From CAZHNW01 sp942491575 (lineage in GTDB: Bacteria; Spirochaetota; UBA4802; UBA5550): 64,000 nt of DNA. Location of the stretch: the NCBI GenBank assembly GCA_942491575.1, contig CALOBT010000025.1:2480001-2544000 (forward strand), given 5' to 3'. The first letter of the stretch is position 1. Each line of letters opens with the position of its first letter. The notes beneath the pieces were generated by a model, which did no database searches, was not told the DNA's origin, and was given only the letters and a program-made list of their open reading frames with translations. Both the position numbers and the translations under genes were made by a program. Shown one piece after another: positions 53,151-62,900 of this stretch.

Positions 53151-53891
53151 CTATTTGATGTTTCCGGAAATGGCCATGGCAATTTTTTTGCAGACCATGT
53201 TTACATCCTTCATCGATTTAAATTGCTCCGATGTCATAAAAATCAATTTGCCTGTTTTTTTGTCCACAAGTCTTGTTGTGATAACATAAGATATTTTGAT
53301 TTTTTCTACTGATCCGAACATCAATACCGATGATTCATGCGAATTATTTCCTGAGGTGAGAATGTTGCTTTTTCCTCTTAATCGAACCAGTTCTTTTTTT
53401 ATTTCGGAAGTAATTGCCTGTGAAAATTCTTCACTGCTGCTTTCAAAAGGATGTATTTGAATGAATTTTTCAAATTTAAGATTCCCTGCAACAGTTGTCT
53501 TTTTTTGTTTCCGGGCTAAAATTCTGCTATTATCGGATATTGATGGAGATTTATCTATTATGCCGGAGTGTTCCACCTTTGCTCCCGAATCTGATGACTG
53601 TTTAACATACAAGTAGGTTGAAAACGAAATACCTCCAACGAAGAAAACAGAAGAAACCGTCAGGACAATTGCACTTTGAATAATTGAAAGTCCAAAACCT
53701 GATTTTCTGAATAAGAAAAAAACAAAAAGAATAATTCCAAAAAGGGGATTGTACCTGCCAAGCTTTTTAAGGATTATAACCAGTTGTTTCCTTTTATTAT
53801 CAAGAACATGTTCCTGCAGGGCATGTGGAAGCGGAGCAGTAACCTTATATTTATCTAGAAGATTTTGCAGTTGGATAAGCTCGTCTATCAT
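53151..53891 (-). CDS. Single-span membrane protein, possible sigma-factor partner
   Basis: The 246-residue product has a cytoplasmic N-terminal part (residues 1-45), hydrophobic segments at about 48-64 and 72-95, and an extracytoplasmic C-terminal part whose KFIQIHPFESSSEEFSQAITSEIKKEL and YVITTRLVDKKTGKLIF resemble the CsgG-like fold of the next gene. It overlaps the ECF sigma gene by four bases, the usual place of an anti-sigma factor, but it lacks the zinc-finger H-x3-C-x2-C of classic ones. An anti-sigma role is inference. Confidence 0.7.
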   Translation of the reverse strand: MIDELIQLQNLLDKYKVTAPLPHALQEHVLDNKRKQLVIILKKLGRYNPLFGIILFVFFLFRKSGFGLSIIQSAIVLTVSSVFFVGGISFSTYLYVKQSSDSGAKVEHSGIIDKSPSISDNSRILARKQKKTTVAGNLKFEKFIQIHPFESSSEEFSQAITSEIKKELVRLRGKSNILTSGNNSHESSVLMFGSVEKIKISYVITTRLVDKKTGKLIFMTSEQFKSMKDVNMVCKKIAMAISGNIK

Positions 53892-54412
53892 AGAAGGTCC
53901 TCAATATTTTTAATTCCCTTTTTATTTAAAAAAATGATAACATCTTTTACAATAAGACCATACCGGTATTTTATCTGTCTTTTAGTCAGCCCCAACTCTT
54001 TTCCAGCCTGCTCATAGGTATAATTTTGAATGGCCACAAGATCAAAAATATTTCTGTCTCTTTCGTCATTTATCTCTGCAATTGCCTCATCTATGATTAT
54101 CCTTGTGTCCCGAAATCCATTTACAAAAGTGAGTGCAATGTCATACCCAGCTTCCGCTTCTGCAAGATCTTCCGGCATGTTCTTTTGTTTTCGATAATAT
54201 TCTGATAAAACATATCTGATTGTTCCAAATAACCAGGCCCTAATATTATAGACTTCCTCCATTTTAGAAAAAAAACGGATAAAGACTTCCTGTGCAAGAT
54301 CCTCCGCAGTATCAACTCCCCCAACTTTTGTATATATGGAACCGAATACAATAGAGTAATATTCACTGTAGATTTCTGAAAACCGTATATTTTTTTTATC
54401 AAGTAGGGGCAT
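53888..54412 (-). CDS. ECF-type sigma-70 family RNA polymerase sigma factor
   Basis: The 174-residue protein has region 2 (FSEIYSEYYSIVFGSIYTKVGGVDTAEDLAQEVFIRFF, then YNIRAWLFGTIRYVLSEYYR) and region 4 (LVAIQNYTYEQAGKELGLTKRQIKYRYGLIVKDV) with a short linker, the ECF layout. Region 4 is somewhat unusual with ten-residue deviations from the R-R-x-x-R-A consensus. It should direct transcription of its own operon or another envelope set. It begins a four-gene operon and diverges from the lipoprotein at 54687. Confidence 0.88.
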   Translation of the reverse strand: MPLLDKKNIRFSEIYSEYYSIVFGSIYTKVGGVDTAEDLAQEVFIRFFSKMEEVYNIRAWLFGTIRYVLSEYYRKQKNMPEDLAEAEAGYDIALTFVNGFRDTRIIIDEAIAEINDERDRNIFDLVAIQNYTYEQAGKELGLTKRQIKYRYGLIVKDVIIFLNKKGIKNIEDLL

Positions 54413-54686
54413 TTGGATTTTTTCTGTCCCTGTATATTATGTGTGCAATCGGCTTCAAAGGGGACAATATTTCAGTAAACATACTATTTAAGTGCTAAAT
54501 TATGACAATTCTTTTTTCCGATTAAAATAAACAAATTTTTAAATATTTCAGAATTATTTTGTCCCCTCCAGTTCATACGCGCCATTAAATTTTTAAGATA
54601 CTGAATCATAGAGATAATAGATCTTCAGATTATGGAAATATCACTATGAATTAACCGTATCTTTATTATTATTCAGGAGCGTTTTC

Positions 54687-55364
54687 ATGAAAAAATCACA
54701 AAAAAGTCTATTTTTTCTTTTAATTGCAGTACTCTGCACAGCATTTCTTTTTACCGGTTGTTTTACCGACAGCGGTGACGATTCGGGAGATACTGATAAT
54801 CCCGATGATGGAGGAAGCGGTGGTGGCACCACAACTCAGAGTTACACCCTCACGGTTACAAACAGAACGGAAGGAATGCTTGATTATATAAGGATCGGTT
54901 CCGGTTCTGATACGAAAACATGCAGTGACATCAGCCGTAATGAATCATGTTCAAAAACATATTCATCAAAACCTTCATCAATACAAGTCAGTCAGGCCAG
55001 CAGTTCTGATATAGGTTATGCAAACACTGCAAGCAGTACACATTATACCGGAACAGGATCAAGTGGAACAATGAACTTGACCCTTTCGGGAAGTTATTAT
55101 GCACTCTGGGTAGAAAACAGTTCATCATATCAGATTGATTTTATTGGTTTCGGATGGAACGGTTCAAGTTTTACTGGTGACACTTGGAATCTGACAAATC
55201 CCATTTATAATAACGGGTTAATAAGATTTATTGGATTTATAAGTATCAGTGATGATGATGTCATGCTTGCAGATATTGATGATGATCGTGCGTGGGAATT
55301 TAATAATATTAACCCGGGTACGAACAGCTATGGTTCAAAATATCATTCTCTCGAAGCGTTATAA
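54687..55364 (+). CDS. Ser/Gly/Thr-rich lipoprotein
   Basis: The 225-residue product has a leader ending AFLFTGC (lipobox Cys at residue 25), an Asp/Gly-rich hinge (residues 29-47) and a beta-rich body of Ser, Gly, Thr and Asn with SYTLTVTNRTEGMLDYIRIG at its start. Two cysteines in the body (near 73 and 82) may form a disulfide. No known domain. CAGGAG precedes the ATG. It is divergent from the ECF sigma factor and could be a target of it. Confidence 0.75.
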   Translation: MKKSQKSLFFLLIAVLCTAFLFTGCFTDSGDDSGDTDNPDDGGSGGGTTTQSYTLTVTNRTEGMLDYIRIGSGSDTKTCSDISRNESCSKTYSSKPSSIQVSQASSSDIGYANTASSTHYTGTGSSGTMNLTLSGSYYALWVENSSSYQIDFIGFGWNGSSFTGDTWNLTNPIYNNGLIRFIGFISISDDDVMLADIDDDRAWEFNNINPGTNSYGSKYHSLEAL

Positions 55365-55413
55365 TCAACATTTACAATTAAAATACAATAACAATTATCA
55401 TTAAATAAAAAAT

Positions 55414-55468
55414 CTGCATAAGAAAAGGCCGTCTCAAAACAAAGTTTTGAACCGCCTTTTTTTATGCA
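55414..55468 (+). terminator. Terminator of the Ser/Gly-rich lipoprotein gene
   Basis: AAGGC...GTTTTGA stems pair across a short loop and end in seven T residues. Outer CTGCATA and TATGCAG extend the pairing by seven more bases. Confidence 0.8.
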
Positions 55469-55722
55469 GTATCCTGGCATCCGGGAATGGGATAATTCTA
55501 AGGCAGGGTTAACCGAGCTACAACTGCCTTAATTCACCTTTCAATCTATTAACAAATGTCATGACGGTAAAAACTTCAACATCTTCCAGCACCCTTACAG
55601 AAACCACTGTTAAGGACCAGTTCCCGTCCTAAAATATATAAATAACTCCAATAATATATACTTTTAATGCTCATTTAGTAAAATTCCCTGAATTTATCAA
55701 AAAAGAGTTGACGACCGGCCGG

Positions 55723-55737
55723 ATGGTCCTAGACCAT
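55723..55737. promoter_or_regulatory. Short dyad before the glycyl radical gene
   Basis: ATGGTC, three bases, GACCAT. It overlaps the first base pairs of the larger palindrome and follows a -35-like TTGACG at 55708-55713. It may be a half of one control region. Confidence 0.45.
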
Positions 55738-55762
55738 AACATGTACTCTGAGTACATGTTAT
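55736..55762. promoter_or_regulatory. 27-bp operator-like palindrome
   Basis: ATAACATGTACTC and its exact complement GAGTACATGTTAT flank a single T. The one-base centre is too short for an RNA hairpin, so this is best read as the binding site of a dimeric or tetrameric regulator. It lies 44 bases before the start codon of the glycyl radical fusion gene. Confidence 0.75.
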
Positions 55763-55806
55763 ATGTAATATATCTAATACCAAAATAACCCCCAAAGGAG
55801 TTATAA

Positions 55807-58800
55807 ATGAAAACATCTCAAAACGAACAATCAGTAAAAGATCGAGAAATGGATCCAACAATAAATAATAATCAGATCCCGGGTACAGACAGGTTAAAAG
55901 TTTTGAAAATTCAACGCAGCTGTGTTCACGACGGTCCCGGCATCCGTACAACCATTTTCTTTCAGGGATGCAATTTACGATGTTTATGGTGCCAGAATCC
56001 CGAATCACTCTCATTTAAATCCGACATTGCCGCTGATAGCCACTATTCAATATCGGACATCATGGAGATTATTTCAAGAGATAAGGAGTACTACCTGAAA
56101 ACCAATGGCGGAGTTACCCTTAGCGGCGGTGATCCCCTCATGCAGAATACGGGTAGCCTTATAGGTTTACTGGAATTGTTAAAGCAGGAAAATATACATG
56201 TTTCAGTTGAGACTTCTCTTCATGTACCCTGGAAAAATATCAGTGAAATAGCACCTTATATAGATCTTTTTTTCGTTGACCTGAAACTTGTTGGCGATGA
56301 CATCCGTCATAAAGAATACACCGGGCAGGACAGCAGGTTAATCCATAGCAATATCAAAAACCTGATTGAGACAAATGCCAATATAAAGTTTCGGATGGTA
56401 ATGATACCCGGATTTAATGATTCTGAAACGGATATAAATGCAACTGCAGATTTTTTAAAAGCTATCAATTATACCTCAATTGAACTTCTGAAGTACCACA
56501 ACATGTATGAAGATAAAGCCAAACGCCTGGATATACAGCAGGAGTCTTTAAATATAACACCTGAACAGAGCCGTGCGGCTATTATTGATGCAGTAGAATC
56601 ATTCAAATCATTAAATATTAAAGCTGAATGTTTCGACCTTGATTCTAGAAGAAAAAAAGCCGTCTTCACCAAACGCGTTAATGATATTCGAAATGATATC
56701 AGAGAAAGTGATTATCACCTTTGTCTCGAAGTATCAAAATTAAAAACTAAATTCTACAAAAAGCATGGTTTCAAAAAACCGACTCCCCTCCACAGAGCTG
56801 AACGTCTTTCCTATGTGTTAAAAAACAAGAAAACAGTTATCTATCCAGGAGAACTGCTTGTGGGTAATTTCACTTCCAAAAGAGTCGGCGCCCAGGCATG
56901 GGAAGAGCATTTCGGAGTTCTCCTCGGTTCAATTATACATCAAATAAATCGACAGACACCGGTATCATTCCAAATCTCCCTTAAGGACAAACTGGCTTTC
57001 TATTTCAGGATACTCCCCTTCTGGATGAGACACTCACTGATAAGGAAGGTTAATCCAAGAATAAAAGATTTCATTATGACCATTGCACGCGCCTCAGACA
57101 TGAGTACCGGATTTAATAATAATATGGCTGCGATAGCACATTTTATTGTAAACTTCGAACGTATACTGGAGCTTGGAACCACGGGGATCAAAGAAGAAAT
57201 CAAGGCAATGCAAAAAGAAAAACCTGAAAATAATCAGGATTTTTACAACGGCGCCCTTATCGCACTTGAAGGCCTTGAAGCATTTGCAGAAAAATATTCT
57301 GAAAATCTGCGAAACCTTGGCAAAAAAGAAAAAGATCCGGAACGTCGCAAAGAAATAGAAGAGATGGCTGAAATCTGCAAACATGTGCCGAAACATCCTG
57401 CCCGCACATATCACGAAGCCCTCCAGAGTATGGTCTTTTTACATATCGGACTTTGTATTGAGTCCTATGAAAATGCTGTATCATTGGGACGACTAGACCA
57501 GATATTGCACCCCTATTACAAAAATGATAAAGAGGCAGGATTGATCACCTACGAAAAAGCCAAAGAACTGCTTGCCCTTTTTATTCTTAAAATGGACGAA
57601 GCCATTTTAGTGAGCGACGGCGATACTTATCTAAGAATAAGCAGACTATTTGAGACTCAATCCACAGACCAGAGCGTCACCGTAGGCGGTCTTGGCAAAG
57701 ACGGTCAGGATGCCACTAATGATCTCACCTATATGCTGCTGGATATTTGCGAACTGCAGCCCCTTGCGGTAAACATGACGGCAAGAATTCATGAAGAGAG
57801 TCCCATTGAACACCTGGACAGGCTTGCAGAGGTCTATATCAACGGAGCGCCAATGCCGGCATTGTATAACGATGAACTTTATATTGATACTTTAAAAAAA
57901 CATTACTCCATTACTGAAGAGGATGCACGAAATTATTCAATCGTGGGATGTGTTGAACCCAATGCTTCAGATGACCATTTTGGCAATACGGACTGCGCCA
58001 ATATGAACGTTGTGCTCCCGTTTTTACAGGCTCTTAAAGGGGAAGAAAATGATTTATGGAACTATGGATTTTCCGATCAGCTTGGAAAAATTATCACTAA
58101 ATTTATCGAATACAATTTCAGAAGGGATAATAAATTCTCTAAATTTATTCTTTCAAAATATACCAGTGCCCGCCTAAATAGAAAAGTGAAAAAAGCCTCA
58201 CCCTCATACAATCCTCCTGTAAACATGGATGAACTGCTGAAACGTTTTCAGATACGCTTAAATCATCTGGCCTCATCCATATTAGCTGATCACCAGAGAA
58301 TTGAAAAAGAACTGTGCAAAAATTTCACAACCCCGCTTGCATCCACCCTCTTCGAGGGCTGCATAGAAAGTGGCAAAGATGCATATGAAGGTGGAGCTAC
58401 AATTAATAGCAGTGGTATTCAGGCAGTAGGAATCACTGATGTTGCCGATTCATTATATGCCATAAATGAGGTTGTATACAAGAAAGGACTGTTTACTATT
58501 GATGACATTATTAAGGCCATTGACTCAGATTTTAAAGGGAATTATAATCAGCAAGTCCGATCGGCATTATTAGAGGTACCAAAATACGGAAATGATGATT
58601 CCCCGGAATCTCAGGATTGGGTGAACAGGACACTGGAGATTTACGTTAAGGCCTTGAATTCAGTAGAGAACTCACCACGTAATGGTATATATACCGCTGG
58701 TTATTATGCCCTGAACGTCAATATCATTTATGGTTTGAGAACACCCTCCCTGCCTTCAGGAAGACTAAGGGGTGTTCCCCTGGCCAACAGCGTTGCACCC

Positions 58801-59151
58801 CACTATGGAATGGAAAAGGCGGACTTGCTGTCATCTCTTAATTCTGTAGCGGGTATAAATTATGTAGATTATGCACCAAATGGAACTACTGTAACATTCA
58901 CAATCGATTCAGCCCTGTTTCAAGGCCCTGATGGTGTCAGAAATTTGTCTGGTATAATCAGCTCTTATTTCAAAAAAGGGGGGATGCAGTTTCAGCCCAA
59001 CGTTATTGACAGGGAAATACTACTGGAAGCATATGAAAATCCTGAAAAACATAAATATTTACTTGTTCGTGTCGCCGGATACTGCGCCTACTTCAATGAC
59101 CTTTCTGATGAATTGAAAAAGGCGATCATCAACAGGACCTGTTATTCGTAA
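55807..59151 (+). CDS. Fused glycyl radical enzyme activase and glycyl radical enzyme
   Basis: This single 1114-residue frame joins two proteins usually made separately. Residues 32-290 are a radical-SAM activase: HDGPGIRTTIFFQGCNLRCL with cluster cysteines C55, C59, C62, then GGVTLSGGDP and FVDLKL; the extra ferredoxin clusters of many activases are absent. Residues ~297-1114 are a complete glycyl radical enzyme of normal size: the active-site loop SIVGCVEPN gives Cys715 and Glu717, and RVAGYCAYF near the end gives radical Gly1091. The GCVEP loop points to the dehydratase/eliminase branch rather than pyruvate formate-lyase; the substrate is unknown. AAAGGAG precedes the ATG. The gene is alone between a palindromic operator and a terminator, and there is no in-frame stop or gap in the sequence. 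Confidence 0.95.
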   Translation: MKTSQNEQSVKDREMDPTINNNQIPGTDRLKVLKIQRSCVHDGPGIRTTIFFQGCNLRCLWCQNPESLSFKSDIAADSHYSISDIMEIISRDKEYYLKTNGGVTLSGGDPLMQNTGSLIGLLELLKQENIHVSVETSLHVPWKNISEIAPYIDLFFVDLKLVGDDIRHKEYTGQDSRLIHSNIKNLIETNANIKFRMVMIPGFNDSETDINATADFLKAINYTSIELLKYHNMYEDKAKRLDIQQESLNITPEQSRAAIIDAVESFKSLNIKAECFDLDSRRKKAVFTKRVNDIRNDIRESDYHLCLEVSKLKTKFYKKHGFKKPTPLHRAERLSYVLKNKKTVIYPGELLVGNFTSKRVGAQAWEEHFGVLLGSIIHQINRQTPVSFQISLKDKLAFYFRILPFWMRHSLIRKVNPRIKDFIMTIARASDMSTGFNNNMAAIAHFIVNFERILELGTTGIKEEIKAMQKEKPENNQDFYNGALIALEGLEAFAEKYSENLRNLGKKEKDPERRKEIEEMAEICKHVPKHPARTYHEALQSMVFLHIGLCIESYENAVSLGRLDQILHPYYKNDKEAGLITYEKAKELLALFILKMDEAILVSDGDTYLRISRLFETQSTDQSVTVGGLGKDGQDATNDLTYMLLDICELQPLAVNMTARIHEESPIEHLDRLAEVYINGAPMPALYNDELYIDTLKKHYSITEEDARNYSIVGCVEPNASDDHFGNTDCANMNVVLPFLQALKGEENDLWNYGFSDQLGKIITKFIEYNFRRDNKFSKFILSKYTSARLNRKVKKASPSYNPPVNMDELLKRFQIRLNHLASSILADHQRIEKELCKNFTTPLASTLFEGCIESGKDAYEGGATINSSGIQAVGITDVADSLYAINEVVYKKGLFTIDDIIKAIDSDFKGNYNQQVRSALLEVPKYGNDDSPESQDWVNRTLEIYVKALNSVENSPRNGIYTAGYYALNVNIIYGLRTPSLPSGRLRGVPLANSVAPHYGMEKADLLSSLNSVAGINYVDYAPNGTTVTFTIDSALFQGPDGVRNLSGIISSYFKKGGMQFQPNVIDREILLEAYENPEKHKYLLVRVAGYCAYFNDLSDELKKAIINRTCYS

Positions 59152-59165
59152 GATATTATAAAGAC

Positions 59166-59795
59166 TTAAACAGCAATCCCTTCCTTCCTCTCCACTGTAG
59201 GCAGAGGAAGGAAGGGATTGATATCAATTTTTTCTTCAGTTTCACTCAACCATTTTTTCCTTTCTTCCACTGAACTGATGACTATAACATTAAACATCCG
59301 TCTGAAAAAATCAGATACCCCTCATATTTCGAAAATATAATTTTTCCGGATAGTTTCAAGAGGATCTTGAAATACCTTTATTTTCCGCTCAGTTTCAGTA
59401 TTGGATGTATTAAAGACAACTGCTGATTTCGCATTAAGAAGCCCCCTTGGAATCCCCTCCCCGCCATCACCTTCAAGAAATTCGCAGGCGGCACCAGGTC
59501 TTATTACCCTGTCTGCCCAACCTTTCAGTACAGCAGGTGGCTGCCCCCGCCAGTTTGGGTGGATAACAATAATTCCATATGCAGGAATAATTTCTTTAGA
59601 ATGTAAATCGATTTCAGGATTTAAAGAAACATCTTTTGAAAATTCGTTCAGGGGCAGAATTGGATCAAAATTTTCTTTATGAAGATCATGGGAATTAGCA
59701 TCATGGCCGTTTTTTTGCAATGCTCCAACGACAGTTGATGCAATTGAATGATTTAAATCCCTAATTTTTAGAGGCAGCCATATGACAAAATCCGA
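59166..59795 (-). pseudogene. Decayed NAD(P)H-dependent quinone reductase-like gene with in-frame TGA
   Basis: The frame holds HPNWRGQPPAVLKGWADRVI, LEGDGGEGIPRGLL and DPLETIRKNYIFEI, clear NAD(P)H-quinone oxidoreductase (flavodoxin-2) signatures. At about 59331 it meets TGA, then continues in frame with GVSDFFRRMFNVIVISSVEE and 25 more residues. In relatives I recall a Cys-Gly-Val at that spot, so the TGA replaces a Cys codon. The 5' end (VIWLPLKIRDLNHSIAST) lacks a start codon, having lost the first ~8 residues. Together the lesions indicate a pseudogene; a selenocysteine gene is the alternative. Enzyme fold is flavin-binding. Confidence 0.72.
59174..59233 (+). terminator. Terminator of the glycyl radical fusion gene
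   Basis: CAATCCCTTCCTTCCTCT (59174-59191) pairs perfectly with 59203-59220 over 18 bp with an 11-base loop, followed soon by TTTTTT. It overlaps the decayed oxidoreductase tail on the minus strand. Confidence 0.9.
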
Positions 59796-59908
59796 TCAAC
59801 TGCGTCAAATGCTGCGTATGCCACTAGACTATTCAACAAATATTGAAATTACTAAAGCTGATATGTTAGATCAGATTTGTTTCTCCTCCATTAAAAAAAG
59901 GAGAAACA

Positions 59909-62900
59909 TTATTTCCGCAGGTCTTCCCTGTAATACTTAATGCTGTAGGGAATATTTTCATCCAGAACCGGTTCCGGTGGTTTTTCCCGGTTGATGGACC
60001 GGGCAAGATTAACCCTGGCAAATTCGTTCTCGTAGCCGAGACGCTTGGCATAATCTATTGATTTCCAGTAGCTGATGGAACTTCGGGATTCATCCTTTTG
60101 CAGTTGATAAACGGCACCAATGTTGTTATATGCTGAAGAGAGTGATCCGAAAAGTTTTACATGTTTCTGACTGCTGCGAACCACCATTCCGGCCTTCTCC
60201 GCCTCGTATTCAGACACATTGATCAGTTTCAGGTATTCACCCTTTGCAGCTTCCCTGTTGCCCAGGTGATAGAATGCATTGCCAAGGGCAAACATCAACT
60301 CCGGCCTGTCAACGAAATCGTCGTAGAGGTTCAGCCACTGATCGAGTGACTTCCGGTACAATTTATTCAGGTAATAAATCCTTCCAAGGTTATAATGCAA
60401 TTCAGGTGATTTATACCCCTCTTTCAGGGCATTTTCATACTTATCCCTGGCAATATTAAAATTAGCAAGTTTCTCAACATTTTTATCGATTTCTTCATCT
60501 TCAAGGTTGCCGTAGCGATATTTTACCCTGTCAAAAAAGTAGTAAAATATGTTTCCCATCAGGGTATAAGTCTCGCCGAGCTCTTCCGTTTCCTTGTAAA
60601 AATCTGCCTTGGCAAACTCAGGGGGATTGGCCGAGGCTTTGATGGCCCTGTTGAAATACTGATATGCCTTTGCAGGCTGTTTAATATCGTAATAGTAGGC
60701 CCCCATCAGGTGAAGGGCGCCGAAATATTCCGGTTCTGCCTTCAGGGCACGGTCAAGGTGGCGCTTCATAACTTTAAAATTATTCTGTACTCTATACAAC
60801 TTAGCCGAAACAAGGTGCAGTGGCGGATAGTCAGAATCCCGCTGGTTCAGTGCCTGCAGAACTGACTTTACCGCAGGAAAGGTATTATCATCCATATCGG
60901 CAAGACGTGGAGACATGACACCGTGATCAACGCGTACGTTGAACTTATCGCTCTTGCGCCTCTCCAGGTAATAATTTGCCAGTTTTGCCAGTAGGGGTGA
61001 TTCAAGATCCGGCATAATTTTGCGGTACCTGATTTCCGTATGGGTAGAAGCCACCAGATCATAGGCGTCCCTTTCGATATAAAGGTTCAGGAGTCCTCCC
61101 CAGCCGATGGGTGATTTATGATCTACCTTCAGAATATCCTGGTAATACTTTTTTGCCTTCAAAAACTGACCCTGGTAAAAATAGGCGTTACCGATACCGA
61201 CCAGTGCGCTAATATCATTTGGCTTTTTCAGCAAGGTCCGCTGGAAAAACTCAATAGCCAGATCAAGTTGATTCTTAATCAGGGGTTTCCCTTTTCTTTT
61301 TTCAAAATAAAGTTTTTCGGTTTCCCCCTTGACTGAGTTATAAAACTCCTTAGGCACCCGGGAATAAAATCTCCCAAGGTTATTCAGGGTCTCAATATTT
61401 CCCGGTTCAAGGGAATATGATTTGTTATATTTTTGGTATGAACGGAGATACTCTTTTTGCCTGAAATAAGCATCGCCATATGCGTTAAATCCGTACACAA
61501 AATCCTTTTTGTAGTTTTCTTCAACTTCCTTTACGAGATCTTCCGCCTTAATGTAATCTTTAGGCTTTTTCAGATAATCCCCCGGAGCAAGGATCAGCTG
61601 CACCCCTTCATGTATCTTCTTCTTTGCCATGATGGGCTTATAGATATATTGATAACTCAACAGGGTAACCACACATGCTGCGGCAGCGACACCACCAAAA
61701 ATACGTGTCAGCTTAAGAAGTTTTTTCTGCCTTTCTCTTCCCTCACGGGTATACTCTGGTCTGGCATGAATTATCCTTCTTCCCTCAGAGGCAGTCTCAT
61801 CACTGAGGTCTACCGCCATGCCGAGTTGCTCTTCGATAAATCCGGCAATCTCATGTTCCGGCCGGCTTTCCATTACCATATCAACAAGCTGGCGGGCCTC
61901 TCCGGGAGCCAGCCGGTCGTTTACAATAATGTTTTTAATCATCGTACGCAGGTTGGGATGCAGAAGGATGATTGCTTTTTTCAGTTTCTTAAGCTCTCGC
62001 TCGGAGAGCTCAAGGGGTTCGCCTCCCCCGGTTCCTTCAGTATCAGCAGGTGATACTTCTTCCTCCTCAAGGGGTTCGATGGCAAAATCATCGCTGATAT
62101 CTTCCTGTTCAACCGGCACAGGTTCAGCGACATCATCAATGGGTTCTATATCGATATCTTCAATTTCTTCTATGCCAGGGGTTTCTTCCGATTCCGTGGT
62201 AAGATCTCCCAGGTCAGGAATACCATCAATTTCATCAGCAAGGGAAGTTTCTTCAGAAATGTCTTCCCCCCCAATATCATCAAAGCCGATATCGGGAATA
62301 TCGGATTCCGCAGCCTCGGGAATATCCTCTCCCTCTTCAAAAGAGATGTCCGAAAGATCCGGGATATCAGATTCAATACCCTGTTCAAAGGCTACACCGG
62401 TATCATCCGGGGCCTCAACCGTTTCTGACGGTGCCGCAAGATCATCAAGGTCAATCTCAGGGACACCAGCATCTTCAAGTTCTTCGATTTCTTCGGGAAC
62501 TTCTTCAACAGGCTCAAATTCATCACCACCGACAAATTCCGTGTCAGCCAATTCCTGGTCATCAAGAGATTCAGGTTCTTCGGAGGTAAGGGCATCAAGT
62601 TCATCAAGGGCAGACAGGGGTTCTCCCGGGGGAGCTTCGGCTGCTTCTTCACCGGAAATATCTGCGGCAAAATCCATCTCTTCGAAATCAGGCGCCGCCT
62701 CTCCCGTCTCTTCCGTAAGGTCGCCGGTTAAATCATCGAGGGTTTCAATTTCCTCCGGGGCTGAAACATCTCCCGGTAGTTCCTCAAGTCCTTCAATCTC
62801 TTCAATTTCATCCAACTCTTCTATTTCTTCGAGGTCTTCGATTTCTCCAGGAGGGCCGGGCTCTCCGATATCCTCTACCTCTTCAATGAGGTCGGAAATA

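Noticed and set aside
59782..59940. A 52-codon plus-strand frame starting MTKSDQLRQMLRMP
   Set aside because: It runs into the 3' end of the FlcA-like gene on the opposite strand, has no ribosome site and matches nothing I know.
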